From Xanthostigma xanthostigma (lineage: Eukaryota > Arthropoda > Insecta > Raphidioptera > Raphidiidae), in NCBI GenBank assembly GCA_963575645.1, contig OY754465.1:59171901-59235900 (forward strand): DNA of 64,000 nt, written 5' to 3'. The position numbers and the translations under genes are program-made. Shown here one piece after another: positions 23,796-34,900 of this stretch. Each line of letters begins with the position of its first letter. Within the stretch, counting starts at the first letter, position 1. The notes beneath the pieces are model-generated. The model saw nothing but the letters and a program-made list of their open reading frames with translations. It was not told where the DNA came from and ran no database searches.

Positions 23796-24534
23796 TGATT
23801 TGACAATGATCTTAAATTATAATCATATATGTAATTACAGTTTCCATACAATTGATCAATTATTTTTCAAACATATGGAGAAATATGTATGTTTAAAATC
23901 TGAGGTCACTGTCAAATCAGACTTTTAGACAATCCTTTCTGCAAGCCAGCATAAGTGAACTTTATTTCTTGACCCAGGCACGGTTAATTAAACTATATCA
24001 ATTTCATAACGCCAGCACTCTCAAATGAAAAGTTTTTGTATGACGGACAATTTATATGCAGATATTTTGGTGAGAAAATATTAATTAATTTATTTGTTAT
24101 TATGCAATAATGAGTCATATCTAAATTTGGGAAAGCTTGAAAGTATATATCAATAGATGTACAGTCACGGACGTCCAGCCTTAATGGAAGAGTGCAGACG
24201 TACACAGATGTGAGTGAGACACCAGTAGTTCTGATAACGCTCACATACACATTCGAAGACAGCCTTAACATTTCGAACATTCTCTAGGTGTATGCAGTAA
24301 ATGTCAATGTACCCTAGCGCCTTTTTCAAAACATTTCGTCACGGATTACCCACACACTGTTCTTTTCAAGAAATGCGTACGAAATTCGGGGAAAAGTTTG
24401 AGGAGCGTAAACACAACAAAACAAGCATATATACCAGTGGCGTGCGACTATCACATTATTTTCGATATCAATATTTTCTCTTTGTTATTTTTTGCACTAA
24501 ATAAGTATAGGTAATAATTATCACTTTACAAAAT
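23796..24534. other. No recognisable feature
   Basis: AT-rich, short frames only, no splice-flanked coding sequence seen. Confidence 0.4.
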
Positions 24535-24960
24535 TATTTTTTAAATATGATTGCAGGTATTCAATTCGTTCCTAATTTTTCACACTGCTTATAACGTTCT
24601 TCTTTTTGTTGTATTACAATATGAAGCTCAGATGACAGATCAAAGAAATATTTAACTAAAATTGTCATATAGAGGCGCAAGTAGCAAAAGCGTTGAGCTA
24701 TGCCGTCAGATGGCATCATGCAGCATTGCTGTGACGTTGTTCAGCGTTGCTCACTGTTTCAAAATTAAAGCCGTCAGATGGCAGACGTTGTTCAGCGTTG
24801 CTGTATTGTGTCTTAATGTAATTTTAATAATTAATGAATTTACAAAAACAAAAGCAATAATAAATTTTTTAGTTGTCGATGTCAGTAGAGCAAGCAATTA
24901 TCTGTAAAATGATATATAATTTATGTGGAGAAATTGTGTGGTTTTTTCTAAAAAGGGAGG
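24535..24960. repeat. Dispersed repeat, copy 1 (partner at 34325-34905)
   Basis: Nearly identical by eye to the copy in fu intron 4. It includes an internal duplicated block, gccgtcagatggca and cgttgttcagcgttgctg, which is further amplified in the other copy. Non-coding. Confidence 0.8.
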
Positions 24961-25019
24961 CAAACATCTTAACCTTAACGTATTAATATATATACCTATA
25001 ATCTATATATATGATGATT

Positions 25020-25180
25020 GTAGGGTGGGCCAGGCCCGCCTGGCTCCCCCCTCTTACTACGCCAATGAGTACAGAGTACAGTATATGTCTGTACTCCTGA
25101 AGATTAACTGATTCTCCGAAACGATCGGTAGGGGCCCCTATCGATTGCGGGGCCCTGGGCACGTGCCCAGAGGGAAAGCG
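25020..25180. repeat. GC-rich repeat fragment
   Basis: gggtgggccaggcccgcctg precedes a foldback-arm fragment (ctgaagattaactgattctc), then gggccctgggcacgtgccca, which includes a perfect 16-bp palindrome. It looks like a TE split by a later insertion. 25181-25919 holds a GC-richer, unassigned stretch (25317-25560). Confidence 0.45.
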
Positions 25181-25920
25181 CCTGATAGGAAACAGAAGGA
25201 ATATTAGAATATCGTTAAGATGTACGTCACTGGTATATTATATATACTTTATGTTTCTGTATAAATAATGTACAGTGTGTATTTGCAATCAATAATCATT
25301 TATTACAAAATCACATGCGGCGGCGGGAAACTAAGGTCAGTCACCTTTATAACTCCACGTGTATCTAAAATGTAGGTAAACACGCTCTCTGCAATAACAC
25401 TGCCTCTTAACTGGCGGTGAACGCACAACAAAACACATAAATAACGTACTTAATACGATTGTTGCACTGTCCAATGCACTCGGTACTGCGCAGTTGTTCC
25501 GAATTTTAAACGATAGCTTTTTGTTTGTTGTTGTCCCAGTCCACAGCACTTAAACTGTACAATAATACATATTTTGTGGCCGCGGGCCAAAATCGCGTAT
25601 GTCGAATCTGTAGGTATTGTAAATTGTAAAATAAGGTTAAGGAGGTTGGGTCAAAAATTCAAAATTACAAAAATTTGTTAAAATTCTTCTCGGAGATATA
25701 CACCATATTTCAAATTTTGAACATTATGGGCAGTCTCATTGTTGAAAAAATAAAATTCAAAATATATTCTTAATATACATGCAATCAAATGACAGTCGAT
25801 GAAATAGTTACTTAAAACAACAGAAAACTCATAAAATGAAATATAAGTCATAATAGGATTAATTTCAAAAATAACTATGCAATGAAATATACATTTTCAA
25901 AGTTAATAGGAACAAAAAAA

Positions 25921-26094
25921 ATATTTTTTACAAAAAAATTGAACCGACTTCACAATAAAAAGTAAAAAATAATTGCGTATTGAAATGTTTTGGAGTCGGT
26001 GTCAGCCAAAATGAAAACATTTCAATACGCAATTATTTATTACTTTTTAGTGTGAAGTCGGTTCAATTTTTTTGTTAAAAATATTTTATTTTTC
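25921..26094. repeat. Inverted repeat, gaaccgacttca family
   Basis: The two arms carry ttgaaccgacttcac, actttttattg/ataattgcgtattgaaatg and inverses around a short centre. Downstream (26106-26440) are further family pieces: a repeated gaacatacataaaaaa block and cctcctcctttttgttgaag. This motif is widespread in insect genomes. Confidence 0.65.
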
Positions 26095-26799
26095 TCTTTT
26101 TAGTGTTAATCTAACACTAAAAATCGGTGAACATACATAAAAAACATTATGCGTGCCTTTGAAATTTGAGAGTTTCCCTCGATTTCTCCGGATTCCACCA
26201 TCAGATCCTGACTTGGTTCCGCTGGGACCACCTCTGAGGTGCACTCTTTCGAATAAAAAAAAATTTGAAAATCGCTCCATAATTGACGGAGAAATCGATG
26301 AACATACATAAAAAAAAATTAATTAAAAAAAAATATATAACGAACATAGAACCTCCTCCTTTTTGTTGAAGTCTGTTAAAAACTAGAACTTTTCCCTGTA
26401 CTAGTAATGAGAAACTAATTAAAATAAAACACAAAGATCACGATTTAGTGAGTTTAACATAAATTCTCAATAAGCAAAGAGAAATATCCAAGATCTTTCA
26501 ACTTTGTTCTATAAGGAAAATATGGCCACTCTTCTTCCAAAGAATAGAAATTTTAAGTGAAAGGAGGAAAACAGTTTAAAAAAAGTGTTTAAGACCACAT
26601 GGTACAGAAGTTAAACTTTTCACTCACGGTTTTCCTTAAGTCATTTTAAGGAAAAAAAGTTATATCAACATAATGTCCGATTCAAAGAATTTTTAATGTT
26701 GCAGATTAAATTCGGTTTAATCCTGAAATACTGCAGATTGCGACGGCATATTGAAGCTAGCCAGAAATCTCTTACCTTTCCGAATCGAATCCATGTTGA

Positions 26800-27072
26800 C
26801 AAGGGCGTAGATAGGGGGGTAAAGGGGGTAATTAGCACCCCCCAGGATCATAAAAATAAAATAATAAAACTGAAAATAATAAAAATTTCTGCCTAAAAAA
26901 ATAAAACTTAGAAACATTCTTGAAAAAAAATTTGTAAAATTGGTTTGAAAATTGATATTTTGCTTGGCACCTTCCTTTGTGAGTATTCTTGTGTGATATT
27001 AATAAAACTTAAAAAAAATATTGATGATTTTTTTCTTTACCTCCCCAGAAAAATAAAGTATCTACGCCCTTA
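26800..27072. mobile_element. hAT-type MITE, 273 bp
   Basis: TIRs CAAGGGCGTAGATA and TATCTACGCCCTTA, with a perfect 8-bp target duplication CATGTTGA (26792-26799 and 27073-27080). Non-coding. Confidence 0.85.
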
Positions 27073-28600
27073 CATGTTGATATAATTTAATAACCTAAGG
27101 AAGATTTCTCCCGAAACAGCCTGTATAATTTAAACCCAAGATTATTTTGAATGTAAAGATGGGAATACCATTCAGATTTTACATTCAGTATGGTTTTAGA
27201 ACACCAATTTTCTTCGAAAATTCTCACTCATTCACATCGGTTAGCCTGAGCAAAGCCAAGAACTCAAAAAAAGAATTTTATATTTTGCGTTGCGACATCA
27301 ATTGAGAGTATTTTAGGTTTCAACAAAATCTGTCCAAGACAGGTATCGAAACCGAACCAAAACCAAAAACCGCATTTTAACTTTTTAAGTATACACTAAG
27401 TCCAAACTTAAGTCCTTTTATAACCGAAACCGAAATCCGAATTTAAATCCTCCTAAAAAACGAAACCATAACTAAGGTTGTCAATATTCTAAAAACGAGT
27501 TTTTTTCCTCTTGATACACAAAATTTCCGAAATCCTCCAAAAGTTCTATAGGTCGCTCTCTAATTTTTTTTATTCGCGGTTTCGCTCACATTTATTTCGA
27601 TTATGACGGATACCTTACTTTAACCCGAGCATAATCGGGTAAAAATTAATTTGTATATCCGGGTATCAACAATTATTAGTAGTGTAAATCAATTAGGTAA
27701 TACAAGTAGAACTATTCTTTAGATATTGAAAGCTAAATGATTTATAATACGTAATGTTAATTATACTTGAAATAAATTCTTAAATAATGGTAAAGGGGAC
27801 AAAATGTGCAATATTTTCACTTTTTATGGCCTACGTTTTTTTTTGTCCATTTGCCCATTATTTAAGAATTTATTAATTAATTAAATATTACGCATTAAAA
27901 CTATGGAAAATATTAGTTAACTATACTTTGGTATAAGTCAAAGGACGCTGATGACCTTAACTGTTTAGCGTCTACAATCTATTTGTAAGCCAAAGATTTC
28001 AGTTATTATTATTAAAAATAAAACCAGTATTTGAAACTTCTTGTTTTCGTAGAACAAAAAAAAACGATTTGTTTTTACACGCGCGTGCCATCTAGGTAAT
28101 TCATAACTGACTGTTTTGTAGCCATCTACCAAAATAGTTACTAACTACTAAAATTATTTCACGCACGCCAATTCTCTACTAAGTATTTTTAAAACTCAGC
28201 ATATTTAAAGCGATGTATTACTGCGCCAAAAAATAAAACCATGCGCCTTTTAAGCACTTTTATATGAATAAATTAAATCACAAGCAAGAATCTATCTGTC
28301 AAGAACGAACATTTAAAAAGATTATTCTGTTACTGTGGTCTTCAAAATTAAATATTATTTATACTAATATGGAAAGATACAACACTTGTTTGTATGTAGG
28401 GGTAATCTCTGGAACTACCAAAGCGATTCTAAAAATTCTTTTAGTAATAAAAAGCTATACTATCGCCGAGTAATATAGGCTGCATTTTATTTTAGTAAAA
28501 ATAAGTTTTTAATTTGAAATCTCAATATTTGTAAATCAAGTTGGTATAACAAGATCTGCTTGGCTTTTTAATTGGCTTGCGCTGACCAAATGGTTGGATA
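27073..28600. other. Intergenic, no gene seen
   Basis: It contains a hairpin at about 27777-27870 (ttcttaaataatgg and its inverse). Otherwise AT-rich, with no supported coding sequence. Confidence 0.4.
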
Positions 28601-28648
28601 TACATCGCTAGATTGAAGAGTTTAATTGGGAAAATACTTACCGATGTC

Positions 28649-28740
28649 GCTGCCGAGCGAGGCGCAGTCCCGCAAAGCCAGACGGAGTCGAAGGCACAAC
28701 TACTGTTGTCAATCACGTGCAGAGTCGCGAGTACCGGCTA
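28649..28740 (-). promoter_or_regulatory. Possible 5' exon of a leftward gene
   Basis: A GC-rich segment on the minus strand ends in a strong donor (gacatcg|gtaagtattt, boundary at about 28647). It lies about 140-230 bp beyond the fu polyadenylation signal and has a TATA-like tatatta just upstream. No ATG-initiated frame and no next exon were found, so it may be a non-coding first exon. Confidence 0.3.
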
Positions 28741-28875
28741 ATATAAACTACAAGTTTAAAAACAGGACCAATCGGTAACAAGGATAGTCAAGGACTAGTA
28801 TTAGTTATAGGAGCTAAAGAACATTATATAGGATTAATTTTTATGATTTTAAATAAAAAATAAATATAGTTTATA

Positions 28876-28881
28876 TTTATT
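28876..28881 (-). terminator. fu polyadenylation signal
   Basis: AATAAA on the minus strand, about 45 nt after the fu stop codon. Confidence 0.6.
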
Positions 28882-28926
28882 ATAAAATTTGTTATATAGA
28901 CAAACAAAACACTTAAATTCATATTT

Positions 28927-31900
28927 TTAGTCTGTTTCACTCTGTTCATAAAAAGGCAGATGTCTCAACTCGCAAACTGATGCTTCGGCAACCTGAAAAT
29001 TAATTAATTAAAGACAACCCTGTTCTTATCGATATATTTTAATAAAACAAATGAAAAATTTATGATTAGAAGAAAGTAATAACACCTTGAAGGGTATATT
29101 CTGTAGATTTGCCTTTGTAAAATTTAACTATATTTCAAAATATCTTTATAAAAAATCTGACATTAAGTACTAGCTACTGTCAGAATATAAAAATTAAATT
29201 TATTTAGTATAAAATATCAATTTACAAGATATAACCATAATTTCTTTAAAAGACGACATGTTTCGACAACCTAATATCATCATTAGATCAGAAAACAAGT
29301 TAGCAGTATGGAATTAAGGGATCACGTAACACCAGCCCCGGATCTAAGGGGGGGCAAACCGGGGCACTCGCCCCGGGTGGCAGTTTCAGGGGGCGCCAAT
29401 ATCATAATATAATATGGTTGAAAACCACACTCAATCTATTCCTTTTTTCCGATTTTCTCAGTCTGCTTGTTTTCTGACGGTTTCCGTTTACGAAAAATGC
29501 CAACCATTATATATTTGTGAGTTTTTTTAAGTAATTTATCTTAAGAGGGGGCGCCATTATTAAGCTTTTGCCCCGATTCGAAAAAATCGTAGATCCGGGG
29601 CTGCGTAACACAAATCAATATTTTATAATGAATCTACGTACGTTCCGGACACTTTCGATCGAATCGTAAACCAGTGCTTCGAGCGTATTCTTTAGGCTGA
29701 CGTTCCACGTTGACTTCAGCGCCCTACATCTGGATCTCGCCATCAATCGCAGTAACATACAAACTCTTCCACGCAACAAAGCGCTCGAATGTTTTAGCAT
29801 ATTGACAAAATCGACGTTTGTACCGTCCGCATCACTGTCTAAAGGCGCCAGAGCGATTTTCCCGACGAGTTCGGAGTTTTCAGGAAACAAGCACAAGATT
29901 TTAGTCAAAATCGCCACCAAATCTGTTACAATCCGTAATTTACGTTTATCTAGAAAAATGAAACAATTGAAATGCAGATAGATGCCTCGTTATTACTATT
30001 GCATTCATTGATAAGTACTTACGAAGCTGCAATAACTTTTTCAACATTGGAATAGCATTGAGTAAAACAACGGCGTCGCAAAATTGAGTAACAAATATCG
30101 GATCTCGATACACTAAGTTACAAATGAGAACGAATATCATCTGAAGAGCTTGTAGTTCATCCGCTGCCAAATCGGATATGGATCTGCACGGTTCCGATGT
30201 AGATCTGTTCGTAGGCGTATCGCTTGAACTAACACTCGCCGTTGTTTGCACTCGAGTGATTAAATGCGCTCCGTAAATTAAATTTGGAATAAGTTTAATT
30301 TCTATATAAACCTGCAAACAATAATTGACAACTAATAACTTATAAAGGTGGCACTTCACATGGCTATTTGTGTTCGCTATTGGGTGTTTGTTGTATTTGG
30401 CAAAATATATGACGTTCAAGACAAACATGCAAATAGAGGCAAATACGACCATCCACACATGGCAGTCAAATAGCAAACACACAAACATTTGGCAGCAGAA
30501 CGCAAGGTTCAAAAGTGCAGGAATTTTAGCACTGTTTCATTGTCCCAATTCATTTTCAATAGTAATTGTTCCAGTTGTCGCTCACAGCACAGACACAAAA
30601 ATACTGCACGTTCGTACAGGTTCATGTTCATATATATTTTTTAGAAAACGCAGTTCTATTCAAACAATTAACTATTTAATTAGGCCGCTCAAATATTATG
30701 AAGTTTCCCATTTTGTATTTTAAGTAACTCAAATGGATGTTTGTAAGTTGCTGTTCTGTTGATTTCTCGTCACGCGCAGTCAGTCGCTCACTTAGTAATA
30801 CAGTAACCCAAATTGATTATTTTTGTCACCCAAAATTTTATTTCTCGTCACGCGCAGTCAGTCGCTCACTTATTAATACAATAACCCAAATTGATTATTT
30901 TTGTCACCCAAAATTGTAATTTACAGTCACTCGTTTAAATACTACCCATTTTAATTTAGCGAGACGGACCATTAAAGCAGATGAACAACGTACATTTTTT
31001 ATTTGTACCAAATGTTCTTCCTTGATACCATCGACGACAAAAGGTAGCGCCAACAACGAAGCCACATTTTCCAAGACTTTAGAATTGGCGGCTGGATTAT
31101 GCAATGGCGCAATCACCACTACGGCAAGACTCGGTTGCAGCAGGGATGCCAATTCCCCTGAAGCTATTTCGCACATGGTTCGATGCAAGAATGCCAACCA
31201 TTCTTCGCATTCCATCGGATTTTGAGCATCGCCCACTTCCCAATTTTCTAATGCGTTCAATTTCGTGGGAGTCACGTTTAAATCTGAAAAGTAGACGTTC
31301 TGGTAAAAAATGAATAGAATGTTTTGTCACTTTAATAAGGTCAATCCTTTCTTGTCAATTATCCTTATATATTATTCTAACTAAAGGTTGCTACACACGA
31401 AGCTGGTTTTGCCGCTAGATTCTTCACTAGATGGCTTTTATGCGTTCGTTTCACACGATGCATGTATTGAAGCTTGCTTTTTAGATGGGTTTGTTGCGCG
31501 CGCAGTGACAGTTGAAGTGTTAACAAAAGTGGACGTTTATTGTCTCTGAACAGAACACACGCTATGGTGTCGTGTTTCTTTGTCGGCGTTTGGCCATGTC
31601 GCCTATGTGACAAGATACTGTTTCTTGCTCAAAACAAGCAGACAAACTAGTACGAAAAATTGCCCTGGTTCTAATTTTAAAATCCATCTTGTGACCTCCC
31701 CTCCTCGTAGCCAGTCCGCTGGCCAGCACAAGTCCCAGCAGTGATTCTAGTCTAGCAAAACCAACCTCATGTGCAGCGGCTTTAATAATCCAACCTTACC
31801 TGCGCAAAGTATCACATTATCCTAACCTTACTACGGGTTAGCCTAACCTTACTATGACTTAACCGAACCTAACCTTACTACAAATGCAAACAAGATCCAA

Positions 31901-34900
31901 CCTTACCTGGCAAGGTATTATCTTGTACCTCCGTCTTCACTTCTAAAAGACTTTTATTGTTATCGTTGTTTTCAATATTGGTCTCGTCATCTTTAGTAAC
32001 ATTTTCGGTTTGATTATTTTGCGTCAACTCTGCATTTGACTGTTTTCTGCTAAGCTCTTTGTTTGAAACAATTTCCTTGTTCATAGACATTTTGTCGAGT
32101 TTTATTTCCTCGGTTTTCTTTTCTCCTTGACTTAACTTCTTAGCAAAATTATCTAAATTCTGACTTAGTTTATTCAAGTGTCCATCTCGGACCAACCTAA
32201 TACTATCCATTTCTGTACCGACAGATTTGTTAACGAGTTCATCCTGTAAAATCGTACCTTCGCTTTTTGTCGTAAACTTAACCGTAGCATTTTTGTCTTT
32301 CAAACTTAACTTAGAGAGCGATTTAGTTATTTTATCTGTCGATTTTTTATGATCCAACTCGTTTTTTAAAAAATGTTCTTCACAAGAGCTACGTAATGAA
32401 GCTAAACTCACATACTGACCATCGGTAGAATGGGATGGGCTCAACGGTTCATTCTGATCGGTCGTTTGGACTCCGTGACTTACAGATCTGAATACATAAA
32501 AAAATTGCAGTTTTGTATTGCAATAAATTCGGTATTTGCGTGTAAAGTAAATTACATAAATTATAAGAAAAACTCATGATCTCAGACAATCACGAATACA
32601 CTAATCTGACGCTTCTATTTCCTGATTAAAAAATGAACTTTAAAATTTGAGTTGAAAATAAAGAGTTTAGGCATTAAGGAACAAAATAAGTGACAAATAT
32701 TAAATCTTTGATTAACGTCTGATTAGAACTCTTCAATAAATAAAATTAGCGACCAATTTTTCAGACAATATATTAACAAAATATATAATTAATACATTAA
32801 CGTTTCGATCCGGATTTGGACCTTCTTCAGAACTGATCCAAAAAATACAAAAATTTTTTTGATATTATTAATAATTTTGAAAGAATTTTATAAAAAGCGA
32901 ATTAGAAATTAAATATTAATTATTTTTTATATTTTTAGATCAGTTCTGAAGAAGGTCCAAATCCGGATCGAAACGTTAATGTATTAATTATATATTTTGT
33001 TAATATATTGTCTGAAAAATTGGTCGATAATTTTATTTATTGAAGACAAATATTAAAGTCTTACGAGTTTCATTTCAAAACTCGATAATCATGAACTTGT
33101 CACTAATTTTCAAGTTATCGAGATACTCATAAACATTTTCAGCATAACTTCAGCCCACTTTCGACGACTAGCCAATGAAACTGACAGATTTCTCTGCAAC
33201 TATAATTACTATACTTGAAATGTGACGGTATCACGGTATTAATACGCACTCATATCTATCTATAGTGCATAACAAGCTGTACCGGGGTAAAAGTTTTGGG
33301 TACATTCAGCGTGGTTCCCTATCTTATAGTATATGCGGTCAGAGACATGTTTTCGTCTACAATTGAATCTATCAAAACACCCTTAAGGTTACCCAACCAC
33401 CAAGATTATATACAAATAAATATAGTTTTAAAAAAACTAAAAAACACGCTTTATATCGAACTAAAAAGTAAAAAATATTTTTTTTTAAATAAGCTTAAAA
33501 AGCGTGGGGCGCTTTGTTCCACATTTTCGTACATCGAGCGCCCCACGCTTTTTAAGCTTATTTTAAAAAAATTATTTTTTACTTTTTAGTTCGACATAAA
33601 GCGCGTTTTTTAGTTTCTTTTTAAACTATGTTTATTTTTTACTTTTTAGTTTGATATAAAGCGTGTTTTTTAGTTTTTTTTAAACTATATTCATTTTGCA
33701 CTTTTTAGTTCGATTTATTGTCAAAAATTTGCCGAAAAAAAAACAATTTTTTTTTTCGGCGTGGACGGGATTAGAACCCATGACCCGTGATGCCGAGAGT
33801 TGACGTCAGCGAAGACCCGTGCTTTAGACCGCACGGCTACCCATTGTACTTACAGTGCTGGCATATAATACCACTATATAAACCACTTGCTGTAGTCCAA
33901 ATGGAGATTACAAACATACATACAAACTTACAAGTGAAACTAATATAAAGCGTGTAAAAATATAACAAAGCAATACCTGATTTGGCTGTTACTTTTCTGC
34001 ATTAAATCGCTTCTTTGTTTCTCCTTAGCTTGCATTTGTGGCAAAGACAGGGGCTGAGTCAAAGGCATGGACTGAGGATCTTCAGTTATTAGCACGTGTC
34101 CATCGACAAAAGGATGGTTCAAAATGTCAGGCCAGCGCATTCGTTTTTGAGGATCTTTTTGTAGCAAACCCTAAAAGTGTCAATGATGTAAGTGATATTT
34201 TAGAAGTCCAGCAAACTTTAATCAAATATTTTTCTTCACGAATTGGTTGATGTTTCTCAAACTTTAACTATGTGAAAGCTGACAGCTTCTATTGTAATAT
34301 TATTTCTACTAGTGTGACCTGTGCGAATTATTCGCACTAAATAAGTATAATAATTATCACTTTAGCAAATTATTTTTTAAATATGATTGCAGGTATCCAA
34401 TTCGTTTCTAATTTTGCACACTGCTTATAACGTTCTTGTTTTTGTTGTATTACAATATGAAGCTCAGATGACAGATCGAAGAAATATTTTACTAAAATTG
34501 TCATATAGAGGCGCAAGTAGCAAAAGCGTTGAGCTAAGCCGTCAGATGGCATCATGCAGCATTGCTGTGACGTTGTTCAGCGTTGCTCGCTGTTTCAAAA
34601 TTAAAGCCGTCAGATGGCAGTATGCAGTATTATGTCTGTTGTATTACAATATGAAGGTCAGATGACAGATCGAAGTGTTGACGTTGTTTCAAAATTAAAG
34701 CCGTCAGATGGCAGACGTTGTTCAGCGTTGCTGTATTTTAATTAATTTACAAAAACAAAAGCAATAATAAATTTTTTAGTTGTCGATGTCAGTAGAGCAA
34801 GCAATTATCTGTAAAATGATATATAATTTATGTGGAGAAATTGTGTGGTTTTTTCTAAAAAGGGAGGCAAACATCTTAACCTTAGCGTATTAATATATAT

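Noticed and set aside
30023-30512. 188-aa minus-strand frame taken as a whole
   Set aside because: Only 30311-30023 is fu exon 8. The N-terminal part is intron read-through with Cys/Phe-rich nonsense.
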